DNA of 64,000 nt from Enterococcus sp. BWB1-3 (GTDB lineage Bacteria; Bacillota; Bacilli; Lactobacillales; Enterococcaceae): contig NZ_JADOEP010000011.1 in assembly GCF_016745275.1 (NCBI RefSeq), positions 58,982 to 122,981 of the forward strand, written 5' to 3'. Position 1 is the stretch's first letter. Every line of letters begins with the position of its first letter. Below, piece by piece: positions 46,680 through 58,072 of the stretch. The translations under genes were made by a program, and so were the position numbers. Under the pieces are notes generated by a model. It was not told where the DNA came from. It saw nothing but the letters and a program-made list of their open reading frames with translations, and made no database searches.

Positions 46680-47657
46680 TTAAAATTCAACGATTTCTTT
46701 CACTTTTGCTTCAATATCAGAAGCATTAGGCAGCCAAATATTTTCCGCTTGACCAAATGGGAAGATGGTATCTGGTGCTGATACACGGCCAATTGGTGCT
46801 TGTAGAGAAAGAACAGCTCGTTCTGAAATTTCAGAAACAACTTGTGCAGCTACGCCTGCCTGTTTCTGCGCTTCCTGAACGACAACCACACGGCCTGTTT
46901 TTTCAACAGACGCAATAATTGTTTCAATATCAAGAGGAGCTACAGTACGTAAATCGATAATTTCAACAGAAATATTTTCTTTTTCAAGCGTTTCAGCAGC
47001 TTTGACTGCTTCACGAACCATGGCACCGTAAGTAATGATGGAAACATCGCTTCCTTCACGGGTAACAGCTGCTTTGTCCAAAGGTACTTCATATGCTTCA
47101 TCCGGCACTTCCTCACGGAAAGAACGGTACAATTTCATATGTTCAAGGAAAACAACCGGGTCATTACTGCGGATTGAAGAAATCAGCAACCCTTTTGCAT
47201 CGTATGGATTTGATGGAATAACTACACGTAACCCCGGTGACTGAGCCATCAGTCCTTCCAGATTATCAGAATGGAGTTCGGGAGTGTGTACTCCTCCGCC
47301 AAATGGTGAACGAATAGTTACCGGGATATTTCTTGTACCGCTCATACGATAACGAGTACGAGCCATTTGAGCAACTACTGCATCCATCGTTTCAAAAATA
47401 AAGCCGAAAAATTGAATTTCAGGAACCGGACGATATCCTTCCAAAGCAAGACCAAATGCCAATCCGCCAATACCAGACTCAGCTAACGGCGTATCAAATA
47501 CACGATCTTCGCCGAATTTTTCCTGTAAACCTTCTGTCGCACGGAATACACCGCCGTTTTTACCAACATCTTCACCAAAAACCAATACGTTTTCATCATT
47601 CTCTAACTCAAGAGCTAGGGCATCAGTAATAGCTTGAATCATTGTTTTTTGTGCCAT
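46680..47657 (-). CDS. pdhB: Pyruvate dehydrogenase E1 component, beta subunit
   Basis: 325 aa, full length. Partner of the alpha subunit in the thiamine-diphosphate E1 that decarboxylates pyruvate. Standard features: [20 protein letters not shown] at the start, [30 protein letters not shown], the [17 protein letters not shown] loop with the E1-beta His, and a transketolase C-terminal domain ([11 protein letters not shown]). ATG 47657 with GGAG upstream; 2 bases after the pdhA stop. Confidence 0.97.
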   Translation of the reverse strand: MAQKTMIQAITDALALELENDENVLVFGEDVGKNGGVFRATEGLQEKFGEDRVFDTPLAESGIGGLAFGLALEGYRPVPEIQFFGFIFETMDAVVAQMARTRYRMSGTRNIPVTIRSPFGGGVHTPELHSDNLEGLMAQSPGLRVVIPSNPYDAKGLLISSIRSNDPVVFLEHMKLYRSFREEVPDEAYEVPLDKAAVTREGSDVSIITYGAMVREAVKAAETLEKENISVEIIDLRTVAPLDIETIIASVEKTGRVVVVQEAQKQAGVAAQVVSEISERAVLSLQAPIGRVSAPDTIFPFGQAENIWLPNASDIEAKVKEIVEF

Positions 47658-47659
47658 GA

Positions 47660-49407
<1,748 letters not shown>

Positions 49408-49766
49408 AAGGGACTGTGACATAAGTATGTCTGAGATCCCTAAAACCGAATAAACGGTGTTCCAGTCTTTGTATGATTCGAGCATTCGAAGAAGCGTAGA
49501 AGCAAAGCCCCTCCATGCTTCGAGAATCGGAACGAAGTCCTTCAATTCTTAATGGCTCTGCCGTTTAGAAATTGATGAGATCGAAACGAAGTGTAGTGAG
49601 AACCGTAGACGCAGAAAAACGGATACAGCGTAATGTTTTGTCTCGAGAATCGTTAGACTCGTAGAGACAGCAGTTCTGGAAATAAGTCGGACTATACTGA
49701 AAATATGAGTAGCTATTTTCGTATAGTCCGACTTATTTCTTGAGACAGAACACTTCTGTCACAACA
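49408..49766. repeat. EFAR-like repeat, copy C (with inserted module)
   Basis: Outer parts equal copies A and B (GGGACTGTGACATAAGTATG..., ...CTTCTGTCACAAC). Between GGTGTTCCAG and GGAAATAAGTCGG it carries about 210 extra bases, the same module seen in copy D (24292-24557). Its long central stem (49679-49737) is the best paired of the family. It lies between mgtA and the pdh promoter region, directly after the mgtA stop, and probably serves as the mgtA 3' end. Confidence 0.87.
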
Positions 49767-49775
49767 TATTCTTTT

Positions 49776-52391
49776 TTAAATCCATTCTTTCGTCAAATGA
49801 ATGTATAAACGTTTGGCAAATTCGACTGTAATCAGATACAGGATGATGATAGCAAAGAACCATCCCCAGTATGCTGTTGGCAATGCGGTAAATTCGAAAA
49901 TCTCGCGTAATGGACTGATAACCAGACCGAAACCTAAAAGTATTGCTCCAAGACTTGTCAGAATTACCGGCATAGAAGCCGTACTCTGAATAAACGGCAG
50001 TTTGCGTGTCCGCACCATGTGTACAACCAATGTCTGACTGACTAAACCGACCATAAACCAACCCGTCTGGAACAGACTTTGGTTTGCAATCGTGTTTGCC
50101 CCAAACACAAACCACATCACCAGATAGGCCATAATATCAAAAATGCTGCTGACAGGTCCGATACAAAGTGTAAATTTAGCTAAGCTCTTGATTTCCCAGC
50201 GAACAGGTCTTACTAATTCATCTTCATCCACATTATCCCAGGGGATCGTCAGCTGAGCAACATCATAAATCAGGTTTTGAATCAGCAATTGTATGGAAAG
50301 CATCGGCAGGAATGGCAGGAAGGCACTCGCCACTAAAATAGAAAAGACATTCCCAAAGTTCGAGCTGATTGTGATCTTGATATATTTCATCATATTGCTG
50401 AAAACTTTTCGGCCTTCAATCACGCCTTCTTCCAGCACATTCAGACTCTTCTCAAGTAAAATAATTGAACTGGCATCTTTAGTAATATCCGCAGCTGTAT
50501 CAACAGAAATGCCAACATCTGCTTTTCTAAGTGCGGGTGCATCGTTAATACCGTCTCCCATAAAACCAACTGTATGCCCATTTTTCTGAAGTGTTTCGAT
50601 AATTCGAGATTTTTGCATTGGATTCAGTTTAGCAAACAAATTAGTCAGCTCAACTTCTTTTTCCAATTCCTCATTAGACATTTCATCAATTTCTGATCCC
50701 AGTACAACATGAGAAACCTCAATCCCAACATCCCCGCAAACTTTTTTGGCAACAATATCATTATCTCCGGTCAGAACCTTCACATTTACACCGTGCTCGT
50801 GCAGTGAACGAATGGCAGTAATTGCTGATTTTTTTGCCGGATCAAGAAATCCCATAAAGCCGATCAGCGTCATATCTTTTTCATCATCCGCACTATATAT
50901 CGCTTCATTGTGAACATCTTTTTTCAGTGCTACAGCAATAACCCGCATTCCCTGTTCATTCATCTTACGGTTAACATCACGCATTTTCTGACGCAGTTCT
51001 TCGGTCAATCCAACAATTTCTCCATTAATTTCTGCATGAGTACAAACAGCTTCCATCTCTTCAACGGCTCCCTTAGTTACCATAAACTGATGTCCATCCG
51101 CATTTACAACAACGGTTAACCTTCTTCTCGAGAAATCAAAAGGAATCTCATCCAGTTTTGTCACAGTTTGAAAAGGAGTCTCTCTTTTATTTTCAGTATA
51201 GTAATTAATAACAGCTATATCCATCAGATTTTTCCAGCCTGTTTGATAATGAGAGTTCAAAAATGCCATATCCAATACTTGCTTATTCTCATCCCCCAAA
51301 GGATTTAAATGCTTCACCAGTACTACGCGATCTTCTGTTATTGTTCCGGTCTTATCTGTACACAGCACATCCATGCTTCCCAGATTTTGAATGGAAGGAA
51401 GCTCTTTTACAATGACTTTGTGTTTTGAAAGCATAATGGCTCCCTTTGCCAGATTACTTGTTACAATCATCGGCAGCATTTCCGGCGTTAGTCCGACAGC
51501 TACAGCAATTGCAAAGAAAAATGCTTCTCCCCATTCGCCTTTTGTCAAACCATTAATCAAAAACACAATCGGAAACAGAACCATGACCATTCTTAATAAA
51601 AATTTGCTGACTTTTGTCAACCCAATATCAAATGATGTTTTTCCTCTTTGTGTCGTTGCGTTTTTAGCAATATCCCCGAAGAATGTATTTTGACCTGTCT
51701 TTAAAATAATTGCTTTTCCCTGACCACTCAACACATCAGTTCCCATAAAGATTAAATCCTGCATATCCAGTGCGGAAATATTTTGCTGATCCTTATCTAC
51801 ACCAGCATCTACAAATTTTTCAACCGGCATGGATTCACCAGTTAACGAAGATTGATTAACAAACAAGTCCTTTGTCCAAATCAGTACAGCATCCGCCGGT
51901 ATCATATCACCAGTTGCCAGAGTAATAACATCCCCCGGGACCACTTCGTCCATTGGAATTTCTTTCGTATTGCCCTCTCTGGTTACAGCCGTTGTGTTTT
52001 CAATCAGTTCTTTCAGCGCAAGGCTGGCTTTTTGAGAACGATATTCTTGAACAAACGTAATAATTACACTAGCTAAAATCATTAACCCCATCACAACAGC
52101 TGCTTCGTAGTCTCTTGTTAATGAGGATACGACCATCAGCAAGGCTAAAACAAATACAAAAGGATCTCTAAATGCTTCAATAAACATGATAATTGCCGGT
52201 ATCGGCTTTTGTGCTGAAACTTCATTGGGACCAAATTCTTCCAGTCGTTTTACTGCGTCTTCTTCAGATAGCCCCTTTTCAGAGGTCCGCAACTCCATCA
52301 TTAATTCTCTTTCAGAGAGCATTGCCAGTTTTTTCAATTGCTGTTCTTTTGTTTCTTTTCTCAATTCTGTTACTCTTTTATTTGTCATCAT
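49776..52391 (-). CDS. mgtA: Magnesium-translocating P-type ATPase (type IIIB)
   Basis: 871 aa. Membrane ATPase that imports Mg2+. The actuator loop has LTGESMPV, the phosphorylation site is CTDKTGTIT, the hinge is GFMGDGINDAPALRKADVGIS. About ten membrane helices in the usual 4+6 order; closely fits MgtA/MgtB. The start was set at ATG 52391 with GGAGG 8 bases upstream; a GTG at 52415 lies inside that region. It is preceded by an M-box riboswitch, so expression should rise when cytoplasmic Mg2+ falls. Confidence 0.96.
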   Translation of the reverse strand: MMTNKRVTELRKETKEQQLKKLAMLSERELMMELRTSEKGLSEEDAVKRLEEFGPNEVSAQKPIPAIIMFIEAFRDPFVFVLALLMVVSSLTRDYEAAVVMGLMILASVIITFVQEYRSQKASLALKELIENTTAVTREGNTKEIPMDEVVPGDVITLATGDMIPADAVLIWTKDLFVNQSSLTGESMPVEKFVDAGVDKDQQNISALDMQDLIFMGTDVLSGQGKAIILKTGQNTFFGDIAKNATTQRGKTSFDIGLTKVSKFLLRMVMVLFPIVFLINGLTKGEWGEAFFFAIAVAVGLTPEMLPMIVTSNLAKGAIMLSKHKVIVKELPSIQNLGSMDVLCTDKTGTITEDRVVLVKHLNPLGDENKQVLDMAFLNSHYQTGWKNLMDIAVINYYTENKRETPFQTVTKLDEIPFDFSRRRLTVVVNADGHQFMVTKGAVEEMEAVCTHAEINGEIVGLTEELRQKMRDVNRKMNEQGMRVIAVALKKDVHNEAIYSADDEKDMTLIGFMGFLDPAKKSAITAIRSLHEHGVNVKVLTGDNDIVAKKVCGDVGIEVSHVVLGSEIDEMSNEELEKEVELTNLFAKLNPMQKSRIIETLQKNGHTVGFMGDGINDAPALRKADVGISVDTAADITKDASSIILLEKSLNVLEEGVIEGRKVFSNMMKYIKITISSNFGNVFSILVASAFLPFLPMLSIQLLIQNLIYDVAQLTIPWDNVDEDELVRPVRWEIKSLAKFTLCIGPVSSIFDIMAYLVMWFVFGANTIANQSLFQTGWFMVGLVSQTLVVHMVRTRKLPFIQSTASMPVILTSLGAILLGFGLVISPLREIFEFTALPTAYWGWFFAIIILYLITVEFAKRLYIHLTKEWI

Positions 52392-52713
52392 TGTTCTTTC
52401 CTCCAACTCCTTCACTCGACTGAAAGGAAAGAAGCCTAACTAACCTTTTCCAGTTAAGTGAAGATTATTTTTGCTCCACCTCTGATGTGGGTCTTCCATG
52501 ATAATCTTCCCTTCTGTTTTTTTATTGACTGTTCGTTAAATTTTTTGAAAATGACTGTCAGGTCCTTCGCTTCTTTCAAAGCGCCTCATGTCCATGGTAC
52601 TTCCATCTGCTGAGAAACACAATTATTTGGTAACCCTGAAGCCGCTAAGCTTTTGGTCTCCTGTTCCAAATAAAAAATACAGCTTTTTGTTCAGCCTGTA
52701 AGTCCTGAAACAT

Positions 52714-52940
52714 AAAAAAACGCATACCCAACAATAGAGCATACGATAAACAGCATAAATATATTCTCCATCGTTGAGCTTTAGCACTATATGGCGTAGA
52801 TAATTTCTTATCAGCTGCATTATGAATGACCTTCACGATCATTCCTGTTCTACCAGCTAAGAGTCTCTCGAATCTTTCGCGGCAGCAGCATATTTCCATA
52901 TAGGAGCCTCACCTAACAATTCATTATTCAAATTTTTAAC
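52714..52940 (-). promoter_or_regulatory. M-box (ykoK) magnesium riboswitch with terminator
   Basis: The minus strand shows the conserved aptamer start GTTAGGTGAGGCTCCTATATGG (52925-52904; key bases GTGAGGCTCCTATA), GCTGCTGCCG, AGAGACTC, AACAGGAAT and the closing AGTGCTAAAGCTCAACG (52787-52771). The expression platform follows: a stem CGTATGCTC / GGGTATGCG (52745-52737 and 52729-52721, three G-U pairs) and seven T (52720-52714). High Mg2+ is expected to favour the terminator. More than 300 bases remain between the terminator and mgtA; these look unstructured. Confidence 0.95.
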
Positions 52941-52947
52941 CAAACTC

Positions 52948-52976
52948 ATCATAAATGATTCACCCATAAAAGTCAA
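52948..52976 (-). promoter_or_regulatory. Promoter of the mgtA leader
   Basis: Minus strand TTGACT (52976-52971), 17-base spacer, TATGAT (52953-52948). Start near 52941, at the 5' edge of the M-box. Confidence 0.85.
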
Positions 52977-53278
52977 AACAAATACGCCTGCTAAATAGCA
53001 AATCTTGTTCTATTTTATTCAGGATAACTCAATGAAACTTTTGAATATTATACTCAAAATAACGAGCTGATTTTCCTGTAAGCAGTTTTATTATCTCTGC
53101 TTTAATCGAAGCACAGTCTGCCTTGCTCATGCTGATAAAAACAAATGAAGAAATAAATCATAGCTTATCAACGATTTTAGGAGAAATTTTCTTGTCGCTA
53201 TAAAAACACAACGAAGGATGAATTAATACTTTCTCATCACAATTATTTTCGAAATAATAACCGAAGATAACTGCACTT
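52977..53278. other. Intergenic region between the sugar operon and mgtA
   Basis: About 300 bases, no gene and no GC-rich terminator recognised after the last sugar gene. A weak AT-rich palindrome (ATTATTTTCGAAATAAT, 53243-53259) is the only inverted repeat noted. Confidence 0.4.
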
Positions 53279-54238
53279 TTAAGAAAACTTCAAAACAGGA
53301 TTTACAATCTGTCCATAGCCTTTGAATGGATACGTAATCTTAACAACTCCTTCTTGTGTATCACCGATACCAGAAAAAAGCTCACAATTCTCATCATCAT
53401 GATAAATCATCCCTGAAGGGAAGCAACAATCTTTTAAATGTTCCCGTTTTGCAGGTCCTTCCGGGTAGCTCTTCCTTGTTGCAATAATTTTGTAATCGTC
53501 AACCGCTAAAGTAAGTGGATCAAAAACAAAAGACATGACTGTATAAACACTTTGTTCTTCTTCAAGATAAGATAAATGCCCGATTACACCGATTTTATTT
53601 GTATCCAATAAAAAAACCTGATTGACCCCACCCCATTCCAGATTCCCAAACAAATCTGGCAGGATCTTGGCATTAGCAATTTTTTCAGCGGTCAATTCAT
53701 CTAAATGATCAATGATCGTAAAACCAATTAGTGCCTCACTGCCATATTCTTTAATTAACTGTTTATCTCTAGGACGTGAAAAAACACCAATACGACCATC
53801 TGCTAATTGGACAATCCGAATATCCTTCATATTTCGCGGACCAGTAGTAAAGTATTTAAGATCGTTTAGAGCCTGTCCATAATAAAAATAACCAAAATAA
53901 GCTTCCAATTTATCTTCTTTTTTTACTTGAACATGAGTACCTCCCATAACAAGGTTGTTGTCAATCTTGGCAATATAAGGATCCTCTAATTGATAAACCA
54001 TTGAATCTTCAACTAGCTTCCAACAATTTTTTTCAACCTTCTCGAATAGACGTACCCAGGATCGCATCCATTCACTTCGACGCTCTACTCGTCCAAAAAG
54101 ATACCACTTATCCTCATAGTTAAAAGGTTGAGAACAATTATAAACATCAAAACCATCAACACCTTTAAAACGAAGAATTTCTGTTTCTGATTTTTGCTGC
54201 TCAGCTTCAAATAGCTGCTTTCTTTGTAATGCATTCAT
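53279..54238 (-). CDS. DUF1861 protein (predicted beta-propeller), second copy
   Basis: 319 aa. Same family as 57173-58072: shared DVYNCSQPF, GRVERRSEW, LEDPYIAKIDNN, GPRNMKDIRIVQLADGRI, LEWGGVNQVF, IGHLSYLE and EGPAKREHL. Fold pattern (short strands with Asp/Gly turns) suggests a five-bladed propeller like GH43/GH130, but no reaction is known. Start at ATG 54238 with GGAGG 5 bases upstream; the longer frame to 54277 was not used. It is the last gene of the sugar operon, separated from the mutase gene by about 130 bases, so it may be an added member. Confidence 0.8.
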   Translation of the reverse strand: MNALQRKQLFEAEQQKSETEILRFKGVDGFDVYNCSQPFNYEDKWYLFGRVERRSEWMRSWVRLFEKVEKNCWKLVEDSMVYQLEDPYIAKIDNNLVMGGTHVQVKKEDKLEAYFGYFYYGQALNDLKYFTTGPRNMKDIRIVQLADGRIGVFSRPRDKQLIKEYGSEALIGFTIIDHLDELTAEKIANAKILPDLFGNLEWGGVNQVFLLDTNKIGVIGHLSYLEEEQSVYTVMSFVFDPLTLAVDDYKIIATRKSYPEGPAKREHLKDCCFPSGMIYHDDENCELFSGIGDTQEGVVKITYPFKGYGQIVNPVLKFS

Positions 54239-54372
54239 AATGACCTCCATCTTGACTCGCTCCGCTCTTCGAGTCAAATAGTTGATAAAAAACGGATGCG
54301 GATATTCGTTTATAATATAAAGCAGTAATGAATCTGCTAAAAAAGGACATCTGTCAGATCACTAGGTCCTCC

Positions 54373-56097
54373 TTATATTTGAACAAGCTGATGGAATGCA
54401 GCTTGTAGAGCCTTCATATTTTCATTGGCTTTTTCCTGTGTTGGTGCATTGACCGAATAATAAATTTTAAACTTCGGCTCAGTTCCAGATGGTCGAACGC
54501 ACACCCAAAAATTATGTTTAAAGACGAACCTCAAAACGTTGGATTTAGGTAAAAGAAGCTTTTCTTGAGTTCCCTTGACTAAATCAACTTTCAAGGCTGA
54601 TACGTAATCTTCTTTTACAATTAATTCAAAATCAGCTAAAGAAGTGAATTCTTTTTCTCGCAAATTTTCTACCAATTGGTTCATCTGATTAATCCCATTT
54701 TTTCTTATAAATTCTTTCGTTTCCAAAACTTCTTCATAATAGCCATATTCCTCATATATCATGTTCAAACGATCAATAAGATTACTATTTGAAAGCTGAC
54801 AATCTAATGCCGCTTCAGCTAAGAGAACGGCTGCCTGAATTGCATCTTTATCTCGTACAAATGGTTCAATCAAATACCCATAGCTCTCTTCATAGCCAAA
54901 TAAAAAGCGTTTATCATTTTGCTCTTCTGATAATTCAATTTGTTCACCAATAAACTTAAAGCCAGTAAGAGTGTTTCTGACTTGAATACCATTTGCTTCA
55001 GCGATTTTTACGCCTAAATCCGAAGTTACAATCGTTTTTGCCAAAAAGTAATCTGCTAAATTTTCCCCTTTTCGTTTTTTTTCCTTGATGAGATAGTCCA
55101 GTAATAAAGTACCGATTTGATTCCCATTTAAATAGATTGGCTTCCCATCTTTAAAGACAATAACACCTAAACGGTCTGCATCAGGATCTGTCGCAATTAC
55201 CAGATCAGATTGATTTTTTAAAGCTTGTTTCAATGCTAGCTCAAAAGCATCAGGATCTTCTGGATTCGGGGATTTTACTGTAGAAAAATCCGGATCTGGG
55301 AATTCCTGTTCCTTCACTAACTTCAAATTTGAAAATCCTATTCGTTTGAATGCCTGACTAACCAAGATTCTTCCTGTCCCATGCAAGGGTGTATAAACGA
55401 TTTTCAATTGGGAACCAAACATGTTTACTTTTTCATAGTTTTGGGTCACCAAACGTAGATTTTCCAAATACCATTCATCTGCCTCTGAAGAAAACACCTC
55501 AATCAGCCCTTCAGAAATATATTCCGTTAATAAATCCGCTTGAATTGATAACTCATTGGTTATTTCCTCCAGAATAGCCGTCAAACGTGCCGCTGTTTCT
55601 AAAGTTATCTGACCGCCATCTTGTCCGTATACCTTAAAACCATTGTATTGTTTTGGATTATGGCTGGCAGTGATCATCACACCCGCAAAAGCCTGATAAT
55701 GCCGAACCAAAAACGATAATTCAGGCGTTGGGCGCAATTGGTCGGATAAATAAACTTTGATTCCTTTAGATGCTAAAATTCGAGCAGTCCATCTTGCAAA
55801 AAGGTCGGAAAGATGCCGATTGTCATAAGAAATGACCACCCCTCTTTCAGCTGAGTGGTCATCAGATTCTAAAATATATTTTGCAAGACCTAGTGCAACA
55901 CGTTTAATAGTATAGATATTGATCCGATTCGTTCCTACACCCAATTCTCCGCGCATCCCACCAGTTCCAAATTCCGGATAGCGGTAAAAACGCTCTTCTA
56001 GATCAGCTGGATTTGAAAGAGCAGCTAATTGCTCTTTCAAATCCAACTCTAAACCCTGAAACTTCTGCCATTCCTGCAATTTTGTCTGCCACTCCAT
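54373..56097 (-). CDS. Phosphoglucomutase/phosphomannomutase
   Basis: 574-aa alpha-D-phosphohexomutase. Phosphoserine loop ITASHNPKQYNGFKVYG, metal loop TDPDADRLGVIVF, sugar-binding loop GYEESYGYLI, C-terminal phosphate-binding RPSGTEPKFKIYYS. Length and type equal PgcA/PMM of Firmicutes. Next to a GH130 phosphorylase it most likely turns mannose-1-phosphate into mannose-6-phosphate; glucose-1-phosphate is the alternative. The start MEWQTKLQEW (56097) is two bases after the GH130 stop, with GAGGG as ribosome-binding site; the longer frame to 56148 overlaps GH130. Confidence 0.92.
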   Translation of the reverse strand: MEWQTKLQEWQKFQGLELDLKEQLAALSNPADLEERFYRYPEFGTGGMRGELGVGTNRINIYTIKRVALGLAKYILESDDHSAERGVVISYDNRHLSDLFARWTARILASKGIKVYLSDQLRPTPELSFLVRHYQAFAGVMITASHNPKQYNGFKVYGQDGGQITLETAARLTAILEEITNELSIQADLLTEYISEGLIEVFSSEADEWYLENLRLVTQNYEKVNMFGSQLKIVYTPLHGTGRILVSQAFKRIGFSNLKLVKEQEFPDPDFSTVKSPNPEDPDAFELALKQALKNQSDLVIATDPDADRLGVIVFKDGKPIYLNGNQIGTLLLDYLIKEKKRKGENLADYFLAKTIVTSDLGVKIAEANGIQVRNTLTGFKFIGEQIELSEEQNDKRFLFGYEESYGYLIEPFVRDKDAIQAAVLLAEAALDCQLSNSNLIDRLNMIYEEYGYYEEVLETKEFIRKNGINQMNQLVENLREKEFTSLADFELIVKEDYVSALKVDLVKGTQEKLLLPKSNVLRFVFKHNFWVCVRPSGTEPKFKIYYSVNAPTQEKANENMKALQAAFHQLVQI

Positions 56098-56099
56098 CT

Positions 56100-57161
56100 C
56101 TATCCCTCTTTTGCCTGTTGAATGATTTCGCTGATAGAAAGTGTACAACCAGCCATAGAAGTATCTGCCACTCCGTAATACATGGTCAAGCGATCTTCAT
56201 CAACAATACCACCACAACCAAATACTACATCACCAAAGAAGCCGTTTTTTTCATATTCAGCTTCCGGCTCCATAATCGGCTTTTGCGAACGAGCAATTAC
56301 CTTCGTAGGATCATTCAAATCCAGTAACACTGCTCCCATACAATAACGATGCTCAGATGTTGCTCCATGATAGATAACTAACCAACCAGCTTCAGTTTTG
56401 ACAGGAACCAACCCACCGCCAATCCGACCACTATCCCACTCTGTTTTTCTGATTCCTAAAAGATGTTTGTGATTTCCCCAGCTGACTAAGTCCGGTGAAG
56501 AAGCTATCCAAATGTCATAATTCCCGATACTTTTCAAAGAAGGTCGGTGTAAAGCATAATAGTTATCATTAATTTTTTCTGGAAAAATCAGCACATCTTT
56601 ATTTTCTGGTGCAAAAATATTTCCTAAATCCTGATAATTTTTAAAGTCCTTTGTTGAAACTAGCGAATCACACACACCGACAGGAGAAACTGAACTAAAA
56701 TTAATGTAATATGTATCATCAATCTTAGTACAACGAGCATCCTCAATTCCATAGCTTTGATACTCATTAAAAGGATATAAAAATGCATCATCGTCAATCA
56801 TAAAATGATGCCCGTCTTTACTACGCGCAATTCGAATGTAAGATAGGGATGTTAAATAAATGAAGCTATCTAACTTATCTTTTTTGCGGATCATTCGGGG
56901 ATCTTCAAAATCATAATCTGGATCATTATAATCAAATTCTACAATCTTCATTTGCTTGGTCCCAGTATCATAAACAGGTGCTTTAATTATATTTGGATCT
57001 TCAGAAATTGGGCGTTCTGCAACTCTTAATAAAAGCAGTACTTCACCATTGTATTCTGCTACTCCGCCGTTAAAGGCACCAATAACTTCATACCCCTCAT
57101 GTAATGGCTTCACATCAGCTGGTGTGATTAATGGATTTTCTATAAAACGTTCTATTTTCAT
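56100..57161 (-). CDS. GH130 beta-mannoside phosphorylase
   Basis: 353-aa glycoside phosphorylase of family GH130, a five-bladed propeller. Start KIERFIENPLITPADVKP, then HEGYEVIGAFNGGVAEYNGEVLLLLRVAERP, DFEDPRMIRKKDK, GIEDARCTKIDDTYYINFSSVSP, EWDSGRIGGGLVPV and YHGATSEHRYCMGAVLLDL. It looks closest, from memory, to the Listeria innocua enzyme Lin0857, a beta-1,2-mannobiose phosphorylase. That reaction would give mannose and mannose-1-phosphate. No signal peptide, so it works on imported sugar. The linkage is inferred from resemblance only. Confidence 0.88.
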   Translation of the reverse strand: MKIERFIENPLITPADVKPLHEGYEVIGAFNGGVAEYNGEVLLLLRVAERPISEDPNIIKAPVYDTGTKQMKIVEFDYNDPDYDFEDPRMIRKKDKLDSFIYLTSLSYIRIARSKDGHHFMIDDDAFLYPFNEYQSYGIEDARCTKIDDTYYINFSSVSPVGVCDSLVSTKDFKNYQDLGNIFAPENKDVLIFPEKINDNYYALHRPSLKSIGNYDIWIASSPDLVSWGNHKHLLGIRKTEWDSGRIGGGLVPVKTEAGWLVIYHGATSEHRYCMGAVLLDLNDPTKVIARSQKPIMEPEAEYEKNGFFGDVVFGCGGIVDEDRLTMYYGVADTSMAGCTLSISEIIQQAKEG

Positions 57162-57172
57162 GTCAATAACCT

Positions 57173-58072
57173 CTATTTAAATGGATTTTCAATCTCTATT
57201 TTTTGTGCACTGGCATCGCTGATACCGACATATAAAACTGCTCGCTCTCCATGTAGCTGAATGCCGCCGCTAAAAACAACATCTACTAAGTCAGGACGCT
57301 TAGCTGGTCCGTCAATAAAGTCCCTTCTTTCAGCAATGATCTTCGCTTCACACATAGCTTTATTTTCAATGTCCACCTTGAAGCTCATTGCGTAATAATG
57401 ACGATTCCCATCTGCATCAAAGTTGGCGATATGACCTAAAATCCAGATATCTTCGTTGATTTGATGAATCTCATTTCCACCGCCCCACTCTTCATCGCAA
57501 AACTGATTAGACAAAAGTGGTGCATCCTCAATCATCTGAATCGTCAAATTACTGACTTGATCAATAATACAGAAGCCAATTTTCCCACGACCGCCTTTTT
57601 CACCTTGCGAACGAGTCAACACTAAAATTCGCCCATCAGCTTGCTGCTTCAATCGTAAATCTTTCATTCCCCAAGGACCTTCAAAAACTTTATATGCTTC
57701 TGAAATAGAGTCCAATTGATAAAATACCGTTCGCCACTTTGCTTTTCCATTATCAAAAAAAACTGCTTCGACTCCTCCCAAAATAATTTTCCCATCAATT
57801 CTTGTGTAAAAAGGGTCTTGAAGAGCTAAATCAATCCCGACATCGAGCTTTTCCCAAACACTATCATTGACTTCCTTGAACAAATTGATATGCGAATGCT
57901 CATCATCACGAGATTCTACACGTCCGGCAATAACTTCTTGTCCATTCAAATCAAATGGTGCTGTAATATTGTAAACATCTCGACCACCAACACCTAGAAA
58001 GTTTAAGACTGCTGCTTTTTTATTTGTATTTTTTTTTCGATACTCTGTTAATAATTCTTTTGTATAAATCAC
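57173..58072 (-). CDS. DUF1861 protein (predicted beta-propeller), first copy
   Basis: 299 aa, cytoplasmic. Family motifs GVGGRDVYNITAPF, AGRVESRDDE, LQDPFYTRIDGK, FEGPWGMKDLRLKQQADGRI, EEWGGGNEIHQI and DGPAKRPDL. The family often accompanies GH130 genes; its activity is not known. Start: GTG 58072 overlaps the GH13 stop as TAGTG, with GGAAGGG 7 bases upstream. The longer frame from TTG 58096 lies within GH13 and has no ribosome-binding site. About a third of its residues match the other copy at 53279, so this is an old duplication. Confidence 0.82.
   Translation of the reverse strand: MIYTKELLTEYRKKNTNKKAAVLNFLGVGGRDVYNITAPFDLNGQEVIAGRVESRDDEHSHINLFKEVNDSVWEKLDVGIDLALQDPFYTRIDGKIILGGVEAVFFDNGKAKWRTVFYQLDSISEAYKVFEGPWGMKDLRLKQQADGRILVLTRSQGEKGGRGKIGFCIIDQVSNLTIQMIEDAPLLSNQFCDEEWGGGNEIHQINEDIWILGHIANFDADGNRHYYAMSFKVDIENKAMCEAKIIAERRDFIDGPAKRPDLVDVVFSGGIQLHGERAVLYVGISDASAQKIEIENPFK

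Noticed and set aside
52623..52899. Minus-strand open frames of 65 and 84 codons
   Set aside because: They lie in the M-box aptamer and its terminator; the conserved RNA signature explains the sequence.
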